Shown: one piece after another, positions 9,226 to 20,411 of the stretch
Position numbering within the stretch: the stretch's first letter is position 1
Layout of the letters: every line of letters starts with the position of its first letter
Source: Scedosporium boydii
Lineage: Eukaryota > Ascomycota > Sordariomycetes > Microascales > Microascaceae
DNA: 64,000 nt
Reading direction: 5' to 3'
NCBI GenBank assembly: GCA_002221725.1
Contig: NJFT01000011.1
Span: 186,001-250,000 of the forward strand
Translations under genes and position numbers: made by a program
The notes under the pieces: model-generated
What the model was told of the DNA's origin: nothing
What the model saw: the letters and a program-made list of their open reading frames with translations, nothing else
Databases searched by the model: none

Positions 9226-11502
9226 TTAAACTGGGCGAGTTTGCCGCTTGAGCCAAGCCAATGCTTTTGGATTTGCCTGAATCAAGTACTCCGTTTTCGC
9301 AAGAATCGCAGCGTTATACTCGTTGAGCCACTGTTTCTCTGCTTCTGTCAGCAGACTGACGTCTAGCAATTTTCGGCAGAAAGGAACCATAGTGACATGT
9401 TCGAAGCCTAGGTAGGGTTTGTCTCCGAAAGATTTGTCCGTCTGCACCTCGGTAACTATTGCGACATTCTCGATTCTTATGCCGAATGAGCCCTCCTCGT
9501 AATATCCAGGCTCAATAGAAACGACGTTTCCTGGCGACAGGGCAACTTCCGTATATTGGACACGGGTGCCGATTCCGATGGGTCCCTCATGTACGTTCAA
9601 GTAGGAACCCACTCCGTGGCCGGTTCCATGGCGATAGTCGAGGCCCTCGCGCTAGAAATAATATAAGCCTTCATACAATCATAGGAGCTGCTATGAAAGA
9701 ACAGGCGAGAATCAACTTACCCAGAGATGTTGCCGTGCCAGGGCATCGAGCGCAAACCCAGTCGTGCCTTTTGGGAAAATTGCCGTATCCAGAGATATAT
9801 TTCCCTTAAGGACGAGAGTATATGCGCGCTTTTCGAAGTCCGTGGGTGTGCCAAAGTGGAATGTTCGCGTTGTATCAGTTGTCCCGTCAAGGTATTGCGC
9901 TCCCGAATCGCAGAGATAGATTGAATTGGGGTCAATGACAGAGCAGCTGCCTCGCTTCGGGCTGTAGTGGATGATGGCGGCGCTGGGCAGCGTCATGTCA
10001 GAAGTGGGATGAAATCAGAGGGTTAGGACCATTCACTCACTTTGCTCCAGTTGAGGATATTGTGCTGAATGATAAGCCCACATAATCCCTCTGCTGACGG
10101 CGCAGTTCCTCCAGTTTGTCAGCAGCGTCGACCTCGTCCAGGATGGCTTTTTGATCCACCAACTGATCTTCCAACCAAGCAAAGAATTCGATGAGAGCAG
10201 CACCATCTCGAACATGACAGGCGCGCATACCATCCATTTCCGTGTCATTTTTGATGGCCTTCGCGTCAGAGATGGGGCTGCGAACTTCCTCGACATTCTC
10301 GTCCCCACCAAGGGCGAGCTTCAGCGCCCAGGATGCCTTCGTGGATATATGAAACCGAGGGCGTGGGGAACCGGGAGCCGTTTCCTGTGGTTTGGCCGCA
10401 TCACAGAGCTTCCTAACGTCTGTGAAAAGGTCACTATACGGTTTTACCAAGACTCCATTTGACTCCAAATACGCGAGCGTGTTAGCGTCAAGCTGTTGCT
10501 TGTTGATATAAAGAGTGGCTGTAGTGGGTGTAACAACGGCGTAGGAGAAGAAGACGGGATTGTAGGGTATGTCAGAGCCCCTCAAGTTGAAGAGCCACGC
10601 GACCTCATCCAAGGCCGAGACGACAAACCCCATCGAGTTCTTCTTGGCCAGCTCCCGCCGTAGCTCCGACAATTTCGCCTGGACATCCTTCCCACTGAAT
10701 TTGTCGGGTAGAGTGGTCACAGTATTGGAAGGAGGATCGGGCCGGTCAGATCCCCAACAGAGGTCAACGAGATTCGTCTCGAGAGGAAGCAGTTCGGATC
10801 CTCCACTCCGTTGAATCCTCTCTGATAATTTCTTCGCAGATGGCGCCGCGATGAGAGAAGGGTCGACGGCAACCACTTTCCCGCCAGCCGCCTCAGTCGC
10901 AGTCCACTCCTGCCAGGTTAGGCCTTCCTGCGTACCCTGTTTGAGAAGTTCCCAGTTTTCGTCCAGCTCCTGAGAGGCTTGGCTAAAATATCGACCGTCG
11001 GTAGCTAGAATAGCCTTCTGGTGTGTGACTACTGCGCATCCAGAAGAGCCAGTAAAACCGCTAATGAATTCGCGACGGGCATGACAGTGGGCGATGTACT
11101 CAGACGCATGGCAGTCCTCAGATGGGATTACTGGATTCCGGCATGGTTTTGATTAGCATAACGGTCCAATGGTCTCCGGGTGTCTCCGGGGCAAGTGAGG
11201 GAAAGCTTACCGTAAACATCCACATGATGCTCCCGCATGAAGGTTCGAAGACTCTTGAGACGGCTCATCGTCCCCTTCCCACTTTCCGTAGCGCCATCGA
11301 CGGCGCCGAGCTTCGACGCGACGTCTTGCGGCTGAACTCGCGACATCAGAAATCTACACCGGTGAGGGAGAGGTTGAGCTGGCCAATAAGCCTTTTGTCG
11401 AGTCGGGAGAAGGTGAGTCGAGCCAGGAAAGACAAGTGGGAGGTAGAGAGAGAGGTTCCTGGCCCTACATAAACTACTCTTTCGCGCAACAGAGGGCCAC
11501 AT
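9226..11502 (-). CDS. ampp: Xaa-Pro aminopeptidase P (M24B metallopeptidase)
   Basis: Four exons (11502-11211, 11130-10041, 9982-9721, 9651-9226) join in frame to 689 residues. The enzyme removes N-terminal residues that precede proline, using two Mn2+ ions. The creatinase-like N-terminal domains include [15 protein letters not shown] and [10 protein letters not shown]. The catalytic pita-bread domain shows the five metal ligands: Asp near 486 ([10 protein letters not shown]), Asp near 497 (TTDTTRT), His near 560 (HGTGHGVG), Glu near 595 (SIEPGYYE) and Glu near 609 (IRIENV). The first ~50 residues ([19 protein letters not shown]) are basic and look like a mitochondrial presequence. An internal Met (MSRVQPQDV) would give a cytosolic form. 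All splice sites are GT-AG. Confidence 0.95.
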
Positions 11503-12389
11503 GCACGGTTAGCCCCGGAAGACTTCCCTACGAGGAAGGCGCGGTAGATATGGTCCGAGAGAGGGTCGGTTATCGCAGGTCGAGTTACTGAGTTCCTACT
11601 TCGGACTTCATAAGTGCCAATGTGGGAGCAATGATACCATGGTTGATGCTTCCACACATGTTGCAAGGAGCTGCAAATTGCGGGGTTCGATTTCGTCAGA
11701 ATATGCACTGTGTCCCTAGGTACCTTTGTACTTCTTTTTCAATTGTGCTTCCGTACGGAGCACGAAGCAGAGATAACGGAGGCTCTTCACCTTTTGTACG
11801 GAGTAGGTCTGCGTTGCCCCGATAGCGACAAGGCCCCAGTTTTATTAAGTCGAGGTCAAAGGTCTGGCTAGGGCCAGGCCATGCGTTCATTATTGTCTTG
11901 ACAAGCTCTTAGTCCCAGCAGTCAACACACTTATCGCAGGCAACGGGAGGAAGCAAACGACCCGACCGAGCTTGACCACTACAAATTACTCCATTATTCG
12001 TGGCTCGGGCACTTCCCTTCATCGTAAGACTGCAAGACAACATTAAATACTTAATTGAAGGCTCATCAACCCCTCTCCTCTTGCTCTCTCCACATTAATA
12101 ATTTGGGCGTTCAACCATCATTGATCTTTGATGGAACAAAACCAAAACCCCGCCCCCACCTTACATTGATTGATGTCCACGCCCACACTGCACCATGCAA
12201 GAATTGAACTGATCGCAGTTTGGTTCTCTCCAACTCCAATGCCACTGTTCCTTGTACCTCGTACTTCGTACACGACTGGAATTTAGAGGATGAGAGAGCA
12301 CCTCGAAGAAAATAACCAAGCTTCATTCGACAGTTCCATAGCCTCATACTGGCCGTTCTTGACACGCGCCTAACACTTACTCCCCGATC
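11503..12389. promoter_or_regulatory. Divergent promoter region, aminopeptidase P / karyopherin
   Basis: 887 bp between divergent genes. It holds three words of the TACGAAG/TACGGAG type, near 11,749 and 11,796 and at 12,258-12,272 (CTCGTACTTCGTACA). No gene is supported. The open frames here are short and have no domain. Confidence 0.45.
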
Positions 12390-15300
12390 ATGGCCTACAT
12401 CAAGGAACCTTCCTCACTTCCCGAGGTCGAAAACGTGAGAATTTGTCCTTTTGTCATCTCATCATCTTTGCAGGATCATAACTGACCATGCTTGAGGTCT
12501 TAGTTGATTCATGGTCTCTACGAACCTGTATCCCCGGCCATCGTTTCCCAGATCCAGGACGTCCTTCATCGGATACAGAGGTCCGACCAGGCTTGGGCCC
12601 TTGCTCGCGACCTGTTGTCTCGTCCGGACGAAAAGGTCCGGTTCTTTGGCGCATTAACATTGATTGTAAAGCTAAACACAGATAGGTAGGTGCGACGTAC
12701 AAGCTTCATCCCTTCTCAGCCCTGATCTCTGCGTCTGGCAAAATGCTAATGATTCTATGATAGCTCCTCTCTTGGTGGGGACGAATTAAGCGAGCTCTTC
12801 ACACGTCTCCTAGGCTGGTTCACAGAGTCGGCATTGGATACCTCCAGCGGGCTTGTCACGAGGAAACTGTCGACTGCCCTTGTTACCTTTTTTCTTCATT
12901 TTCCCACCCACTGTTACCCATGTTTACGGCACCTTATATGTTGCCTTCAACTGCGACGACACGCCAACCCCAACGAGATTGACGATGCGTTAGCCTTCAT
13001 CCCAATTCTTGAACCTCGGGCAATGCAAGCCTGTTTGCTTTTCGCGACCGACCTTGTGGAGGAGGCGGCAAAGGTTGATATGAATTCGGTAAATCAGTAT
13101 GTTCGCGCCTGCAGCTCCGCTGTCCACGCACATGAATTTAACATATCTCAGTCTACCCATCTACGAAGGGATTCGTGACTCGATTGAAGATGTAGCAGCC
13201 CTAATATCTCTTGGCCTGGACCCGGAAAGAGACGCAAGTTCTAGGTTATCTCTCCGGAGAAGCGCTATCAAATGCCTCCAGGTGCGGGATCACCCCTCAA
13301 ATCACAAGGTCGTATGCTCGCGGGGATACGGAGCCGGGCTACAGATTATCAGCTAACAGAGGCATTCCCTTGCCAGCCATGGGCATCCTTTGCTCACCGT
13401 TCCCTACCGCGGTCTGACCCTCTTCTGGAACATCTCCGTAACCTCATCCCACAGGTTGTAAACGGACTGGCTGTCGCCTCGGATGACGCAACATTTGCCG
13501 CCTCGATGGAATTACTTTCCGAGCTCCTCTCCAATCATCATGGCTTCCTAACAGTACCACACATCCGCATGCTCATGAACATGAGCGTTGGCCAGGTTGG
13601 TATTCGGTATTACGATCGTTTGATCCAGGGGGATTTCGATTTTGAAAACCTGCAATTTGGTTTATTCATGATTGCTCTTGCAGACTCCCAAATGGACACC
13701 CTACTCGCGGCTGAACCTGACCCGCTTTCTGAAAAGCTTCTTGAGTCAGTTTGTGGTCTTCTGGCTGCGAAGGGCTTTCCCGCAGTAGATGATCGCATCT
13801 TTACTCCAGCAGTCGAGTTCTGGTCCACATATGTCGAGTCCATGGCCGACTTCGGCGACGGCCAAGAAGCACTTGCTTCCAAGGCTAGAACATATGCTAC
13901 CCAAGCCGTACATTTTGCATGTCAAAAAATAGTGTTTCCGCCCCCTCAAATTATTTCTGAATGGGATTCCACTGAGCGGGAGGGCTTTATGGACGCACGG
14001 AAAGACGTGGCAGACCTCTTGCAGTCTATGTATGCGATCTCGGGAAATAAACTGGTCTCTGTGTTTGTGGACCTCGCGGTACAGGCTACGGCATCGCATC
14101 TTTGGGCGGAGCTCGAGGCAGCGGCGTTCTGCCTAGGCGCGTTTGCCGATTGCATCGCAAGCGAGTCGGCGTGCGATGCCGTTCTGAGCATGACGTTCTC
14201 CCCGTCCTTCTTCGGCATCCTTCGACAGGATAACCAGAACATACCTTTGCGAACCCGACAGTCATGCATCGCACTTATTGAGAAGTTCGCCGAATACTTC
14301 GAGCGAAACGTATCGAGCCTGCCGGATGCTCTCAATCTACTATTCTCCGTTTTGGGCGACCCCCTATTGGCCGGGCCGGCATCCAAGTCTATACATAAGC
14401 TCTGCTCCTCGTGCAGGACTGTGCTTGTTGGCGAGGTTGATACCTTTTTGGCCGAATATCGAAGGATCGTCGACCAGGCGCAGCTGGATTGTCTGGCAAA
14501 TGAGAGGATCACTGGTGCGATCGGCTCCGTCATCCAAGCCTTCGACAACGACGAGGCCCAGGCAGTTACGATCCATCAACTGCTAGATATTTTTTCCGCC
14601 GATGCCCAGCGGTGTATTCTAGCCTCTAGGAGCGCCGAGCTCGTCGACGTAGACTCGAGCCTGCGTCGTTGCGGGCGCCGCTGTCTGGCAGATGTTCCCA
14701 TCACCGAAATTCCACTCCACGTTGGTCTCCGCGTCCTTCGATGTCTCGTTAACCTAGGCAAGGGTCTGCAGGCGCCTGCAGACGTCCCAGTTGATCTGGA
14801 TACGGATAAAACGAACTTGGCTCGGCGACCTGACACGGAGCCCTTCAGCTCTGTGCATTCTCGCATACTGATGATAGTCACGGAGTTGCAGGTTACGTTC
14901 CCCTCGAGTGGTGAAGTCATCGAATCCATATGCAATATCTTCAGAGCTGGCTTCTCGGAGACGGTCCCTGGGCCTTTCGTGTTCCCCCTTGCCACCATTT
15001 CTGGGTATCTGATTCGGCAGTCATTCTCTACTGCTAGAATCGGAGCCCTCATTGGCATGGCCTGCTCATTTGTTAGTTCGTCAACGCCAAGGACTCGGGG
15101 CTGGAGCGACGTTATGCCTCTCACGTTGGGCTGGATCATCCGCCTTGTCCGCGAACTCCCTAGTAGGAGACCTTCGTCCCTTTTCAAGTCTTCGAATACA
15201 TACTAATGGGGAGAAGGTGTCGATTTTGATCCTGAGCTCTCTCAGCACGCTATTGATTTCTGTTGTAGGCTTTTCGTGAAAGACCCCGGTGTAGTCCTCC

Positions 15301-15889
15301 TCCTCGAACCACAGGACTCCCTCGCCTTCTTTTTTTCCTTTACCCTTACCGTCCTTGACAGCCAAGAACCTCTCCCGAAGGCAGCCGCAGCAGAGTTTTG
15401 GGTAAGTTGATTTGATGATCGGCGCCTGGCATGTTAACATGGCGCACTAACACAAAAACCTCGCAGGCTACTTTTGCGGGTTACCGCGCACCCAATCAGC
15501 ATCACCAGGAGCTAATCCAGCGCGTAATGCAAGAGCTGGGTCCGTTAATCATGCTCTCGCTCATGAGGAATATAGGAGGTAATGCTTCGCGAAGCGAGCT
15601 TGATAAACTTAGCGAGCCCCTCAAGAAGATAGCATCACTTCACCCAATGGCACAGGCCTGGATGCGCGCAGCTCTCCTTCATCCGAGCTTTCCAAGTCAG
15701 AATATCTCTGAGGAAGCAAAGCTCTCGTTCTCAAGGAAAGTCATCAGGTATGGATATATGCTACCCGGTCCAAACATATATCTTCAGCTTCTAAAAAGGG
15801 ACAGCCTCCGAGGAGCCCGCCAGACCAACCAGGTGGTAAGAGAATTCTGGCTTGCTTCGAGAGGGAGCAAGTTTACTTATGCCGCCTGA
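12390..15889 (+). CDS. Karyopherin-beta, importin-13/Kap122 type
   Basis: Seven exons (12390-12434, 12504-12685, 12764-13096, 13152-13281, 13377-15162, 15217-15401, 15467-15889) join in frame to about 1,027 residues, the size of importin-beta family carriers. Such carriers bind cargo and Ran and shuttle through nuclear pores. The N-terminal HEAT repeats include EKVRFFGALTLIVKLN, the typical importin-N position, and the rest is alpha-helical repeat with no catalytic motif. The order and wording of the segments fit fungal Kap122/Pdr6, the importin-13 group. In the last exon a 51-bp stretch, 15748-15798, has GTATGG and AAAAAG borders and is divisible by three. It may be a further intron, which would shorten the protein by 17 residues (1,010). 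Cargo is unknown from sequence. Confidence 0.87.
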
Positions 15890-16074
15890 AATGGTGAACG
15901 AAACGAACCACGAAACGAGGACTATGGTAATCTAAAAGAACCTACTACAAATCGACATTTCCTCCATCCAACCCAAATGATATACACACGGACTGCCTAG
16001 CTGCAGAACCGCTGCTATTTTACAAAGAGGGGGTTAGGGGGGGAGTGAAGGGGAGTAAGGACTTGGAATGCCTT
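15890..16074. other. Convergent spacer, karyopherin / MSW1
   Basis: 185 bp between two convergent stop codons. It contains G-rich runs near 16,027-16,055 (plus strand) and nothing that looks coding. The two 3' untranslated regions very likely overlap. Confidence 0.5.
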
Positions 16075-17450
16075 TTACAGCCCCACTGCCTGCCTCACTA
16101 GGTCCATTGTTTCCGCGGCCCTCAAGCGGGCCTTCTTTGCACCCTCACTTGCAACATGGTCGATGAACTTTCCATCGCCCTCGGTAAGAAGTCGTAGATA
16201 GCGATCCCTGATGCCGCCCAGGCCTTCGATAATGGACTCCGAGACCCTTTGCTTTAAACCTCCTAGGCTTACGTTTTCACCGGATAGCGCCAAAGCTAGT
16301 TGCTCGGGCGTTCTGTTATCCTCATCAAAGTACGCGAGAAGCTGGAGGAGGTTGGAGACGCCGGGCCTAGCGACGGGGTCGTACGATACAAAGTTATCGG
16401 AATCCGTCACCGCGCTCATTATTTTCTTCCTGATCTCCTCGGGCTCGTCCGTTATGAGAATCCGTGACCAATGGCTTTTATGTGACTTGGACATCTTTTG
16501 AGAAGGATCTTGCAAAGACATTATACGGAGGTCGGGTGCTGAATGTGTCTGTCATGTTAGCTGCCATGTGCCTGCGGGTGGCGGCTTAAAAAAGGGGGAA
16601 AAAATCTTGTTCCACTAACATGTAAGGGTTGCAGGCGGAACTAAAAGCTTGCCGTATATGCTGTTGAAGCCATTGGCACATTCCCTTGCGAACTCGAGGT
16701 GTTGACGCTGGTCATCTCCAACCGGAACATGCGTTGCCCTTTGCACCAGGCGGCTTAGCTGGCCGTTCCCAGAAGAATCATAGCGGCTCAAGGGTGGAAG
16801 TACCTGTACACTAGAACATCCGCTGCCTGCAGGACGGGATATGAGAAGAGGCCCAGTTTCAACGCCGACTTTGCACCTTCATCCAAGATCGTGGCGGATG
16901 GGGACATGGACAGTTTGGACTATGCTTGTCTTAGCCTTGGCCATCTGGAAAGAAACTCAGCGCAGCCAACCTTCCACTGCGTCATACGAGATAAGTAACC
17001 CATGGACGCGTTACAACCCAGTATCCACATCAACTCTGAATGAGCTGGAACCTGCGTTACAAATATGTTAGCGGCATACCGCTGCGATATTATGTTAGTC
17101 ATTTGACGCGGGCTTACCGAGGATTGGTAAAAGAGCGCTGATCGGTTTGGATCAATTCCCGCGGCCAAGAGAGACGCCATTGATTCCCTTCGATTTCGTC
17201 GAAGGTCCTCGGGTGCAGACGGCAAAGTCATTGCATGAAGGTCGACTACAGAGTACAACAAATCAGACTGCTCGGCGGGCTCATCTTGAAGAGCCACCCA
17301 ACGCCGAACCGCACCAATATAGTTACCAAGATGAGGTGTTCCTGTGGGCTGGATGCCAGAGAAGATCACTCGATGGCTACTGAGAGAGCGTGTGCATATT
17401 CTGGAAAATGCATAGGCCGGCCGAGCCAGCCTTGTGCTTCTCGAAAACAT
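16075..17450 (-). CDS. MSW1: Mitochondrial tryptophanyl-tRNA synthetase
   Basis: Five exons (17450-17118, 17051-16971, 16919-16804, 16738-16620, 16538-16075) join to 370 residues. The protein charges mitochondrial tRNA-Trp. It opens with a basic, Ser/Arg-rich presequence ([17 protein letters not shown]), then the class I nucleotide-binding region with [15 protein letters not shown], where HLGN at residues 40-43 is the HIGH motif. The KMSKS motif is intact at about 231-235. The eubacterial-type body ([51 protein letters not shown]) separates it from the cytosolic enzyme. Two donors are weak (GTTGGC, GTTAGT), but only these restore the conserved TQWK-SKLS and ATLT-SPDL joints. The AT-poor codon use matches the neighbours, so the gene is nuclear. 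Confidence 0.95.
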
Positions 17451-17874
17451 GGTGAGTAGAGAGGTGGTTAATCCTTGTGACCTGGAAAGTTACGCAAGGT
17501 GATTGGCTTGTACGAGCTACACAGTCCCTAGGAAAGTTTCGAGATTCCTTCTGGTGGAAGTGAACAAGAAAGAACAAAGAAACTCCTTACCTACCTCGAA
17601 TGCCGAGCCTCGCCGGCTTTCCTAGGATGGATGACTAATCACCACCTCGTTCAAAACGTAAACTACGAAGTACACCTAATAGGCCCTGCACCCGGAACGT
17701 CCCGACATTGGATCAAGCGACATGGTGATCTACATACTTGAAAGTGGTGGTATTAATGCAGAGCAGATTGTTCACTGTCCATTCTCACAAGCTAAATGTA
17801 TTATACACTATGTCTACAACCGCAATTTTTGCATGTGTGGCGATGCCACTATGGCCGTGACCTAAAAAGGGCAA
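17451..17874. other. MSW1 promoter and uS10m 3' region
   Basis: 424 bp holding the MSW1 promoter. A CCAATCA box is present about 50 bp upstream of the MSW1 ATG, and a TACGAAGTACAC word occurs at about 17,663-17,674. No gene is visible. Confidence 0.45.
17500..17506 (-). promoter_or_regulatory. CCAATCA box upstream of MSW1
   Basis: Read on the minus strand the sequence is CCAATCA, the preferred site of the fungal CCAAT-binding complex, about 50 bp before the MSW1 start codon. HapE, a subunit of that complex, is encoded elsewhere in this window. A single 7-mer can occur by chance, so occupancy is inference. Confidence 0.35.
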
Positions 17875-18781
17875 TCAGGATCCCATTGTCTTGGATCGTC
17901 GGCTCCTCAGCAACTCCTCCACAGCGTCTGCAGATCCCAGCGAGCGATCGAGACCAAGGTGCGTCCACCTCTCCTCCAACTCCTGTGATATGGTAGATTC
18001 CGCGTCGCCACCAGCCGCTTAACACCCAAAGTTAGCAAACATCTTGATCGAAGTGAATGAATAGATCAAAGCGACACAAACACGAACCAAGTTTTCCAAA
18101 TTCCCAGAGATTTGCCTTCATGCCAACCCCCGCGTAAGCGTGTTTCTGCAAGAAGGCCAGCCATATTTGTACGCTTTCGGGGTTCCCATCGCGAATTTGT
18201 ATTAACCGCCGAACGGTGATTCTCTCAAAATTTTCTTGGGACTTCTTGAAAATGAAGTTGCTTCGGGGCACAGTCCATCGTTCGGTGATTCGAGGCAACG
18301 GAACAGGCCCAAAGGCGGGAAGTTTGAGGTAGTAGGCCGCTCGTAAGGCGAAATCTGCGAAAAATTCTAAACTCCGTACACTATAGGATCGTAACTGCAG
18401 GTCGCATGACGGAACCCCATACTCAGCTTCCCGGCGCAAGGGTCTGAGGTAAAGGGCTTGCACACTCCGAGGATATCTGAGGTAGACTTCGCTTTGCTGC
18501 ACCGAACTCTCCGACGTGCGACTGGTAGGCTCTGCAATCTTTCCAGATCTTGACGAGTGTAAGCTAGGTGGCCAATTGTCAAATATGAAGCAAGAGTGCG
18601 TACAAGGAAGAGTGAAATCTCGGAACTTCTGTGCGACTCCGGGATACGAATGCCTGCGCGGCAAGAGGGTAAGGATTGGACTAAAGAGTATTTATTAGGC
18701 TTTGTTTTCCTCAAGACGCGAGCAAAGGGGCAGAAGTACTCTCGTGTGCCTAAGGGCGCGGCCCAACTGATATAGGGCCAT
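17875..18781 (-). CDS. RSM10: Mitochondrial small-subunit ribosomal protein uS10m
   Basis: Four exons (18781-18740, 18653-18604, 18548-18088, 18017-17875) give 231 residues in a consistent frame. The core matches fungal mitochondrial S10: LRREAEYGVPSCDLQLRSYS, PLPRITERWTVPRSNFIFKK, FERITVRRLIQI and KHAYAGVGMKANLWEF. It sits in the head of the mitoribosomal small subunit. The last intron has a clear GCTAAC branch site and ends TTAAG, and leads to a helical, charged C-terminal extension typical of filamentous fungi. The first two exons are inferred from phase and from the presequence they create (MALYQLGRALRHTRAFVSRS, then FHSS near the expected cleavage site). Donor GTACTT after exon 1 is weak, so the extreme N-terminus is less certain than the core. 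Confidence 0.88.
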
Positions 18782-19211
18782 TTTCGGGGTCATCTATCGT
18801 CTTGTTCAGATGCGGTCCCAAGTCCTTGACCTGAGTGCCCTTTAGCTTGCTCTCTCTGTTTTTCTTGATCTCAAAAAAGTTCAAGAATGGGTGTCGGCCC
18901 GCTGACATAAGCATCGCGCCAAGACGGCAATATTAGTTTAGACAGATCCTTGCAAATGTGAAATATGCCCCACCAAAATCCAGTTGATCTCCGAAAAGAA
19001 GACCAAGGTCTGTGTCAACACTTTCTACGAAAATCTAATCAAGGCCCAGGCATTGATCTTTGTCCATACAATTGAATACAATCTAGGAAACCAGAAAACC
19101 AGACAACGATGATGAGTGCTGAACGAACATGCGTCGTGTCAACCGGGCAGATTGAACCCTACTCGGACAGCATCTCACGACTAATTTTAAAACAGAAAAT
19201 AAGATCTTGCA
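18782..19211. other. uS10m promoter and FCF2 3' region
   Basis: 430 bp with no supported gene between two genes read leftward. It holds the uS10m promoter next to 18,781 and the FCF2 3' end. Nothing else stands out. Confidence 0.4.
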
Positions 19212-20021
19212 CTAATGACGCGCTTGACGCCTTTTTGTCTTATAGTACGCCTTCCTACCACTCATCTTCTTTTCCTGTATATTGGAATACTTTGACTTGG
19301 ACCGAGCTTTCAGGCCGCTGGTGGAAAGCACCTCTTGCGCAAAAGTCATCTTGCGCTCTCGCCTTATCAGCCGAGCACTATAGAAATCTGCGGAGCCTTC
19401 GACGACCTCGCCCACATGGCAATACCGAGGTACGAGAGTTTTTGACGCAGACTTCTTATAGTGTACTTTAGGGTTCAAGGCACCCCGAAGACGCAAGATC
19501 TGGAAATCTCGTTTAAGTTCTGGGGTCAGTTTTGTCTTAGGAAGATCGAACCATGCGGGGCCTGCAGTATCTGTCTCGTCCTGGAACCATTCTGTTAGCG
19601 TTACAGTGGGAGAGATAAAGGTGAGAACGTAGTGCTAGGGAGAATAGTAACAACAGGACTAGACATATCAGAGTAACTATGATATAAAAGCATCATTGGA
19701 TAGAGGTGAATGACAGACCCAAGACGGGCGCGGTACACCATCAGATGCAATTTGCATCTCATCATCTATCGGTGCCAGGACTTGACGGTTTCAAAGAAAT
19801 GGCGCACAACTTACGATACTCTTGGTAGACTCTAAGGTGGATCTGGGTCCAATATTGTCTATCTGTTTCCTCTTGAGAGTGCCGGGGATGTCTGGGACAA
19901 GTTTTGAAGTCTTTGACTGAATCTTGAGCGCGTCTGGCTCACCCGGACTCTCTTCGAGCCGATGCTCCGCGGATCGCAGGAGCTCCTCCACTTGGCTACT
20001 GGATAGTCCCATATGGTCCAT
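19212..20021 (-). CDS. FCF2: Fcf2-family pre-rRNA processing factor
   Basis: Two exons (20021-19815 and 19580-19212) join in phase 0 to 191 residues, close to the usual ~200. Fcf2 acts in the nucleolus in the small-subunit processome, in early cleavages of 35S pre-rRNA. The hallmark AGPAWFDLPKTKLTPELKRD begins exon 2, followed by LRLRGALNPKVHYKK, a HVGEVVEGSADFYSARL block and a very basic Lys/Arg tail (RKAYYKTKRRQARH), all as in the family. The N-terminal exon is hydrophilic and variable. The intron is 234 bp, the longest called in this window, with a GTAAGT donor and a TTCCAG acceptor. The start at 20,021 is the first Met of the open N-terminal frame and is less certain than the core. Confidence 0.9.
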
Positions 20022-20411
20022 GAGCGAAGACTAGATTTAGATGTAGAGTAGGGCGCAGCCGGGAGGACGTGAGGATGTGTGAGATTCTCAAGAACATCTA
20101 AAGACAAGGTGCGTGAACAATGAAGTGAGGGAGGGAAGAAAAATGTTGCCAGGATTTGTTGTGGAAAATATGAATACGGTAGTGCGATTACGTAAGGAGA
20201 CTAACACCAGAGGCCCAACCGCCCCCCAATGTTGTGCTCGAGGCGAGAGCCGTCACCTTAACTGTCTCCCAAATCAGCCTCACAATCATCGCTTCCCCCC
20301 TCCACCCCCTACCCCAACTCATCCACATCCGACTCTGGACGCGATCTACCACCACGAAACGCGATACTCCACATATAATTTTTTTTTCCTCCCGTCGACG
20401 GATTACGCACT
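20022..20411. promoter_or_regulatory. Divergent promoter region, FCF2 / hapE
   Basis: 390 bp between divergent start codons. The hapE side is C-rich (about 20,278-20,345) and ends in a T-run at 20,379-20,387 shortly before the ATG. No complete CCAAT box was seen, so autoregulation by the CCAAT complex is not indicated here. Confidence 0.45.

Noticed and set aside
19109..19471. Plus-strand frame opposite FCF2
   Set aside because: It is the antisense shadow of the well-supported Fcf2 exon 2.
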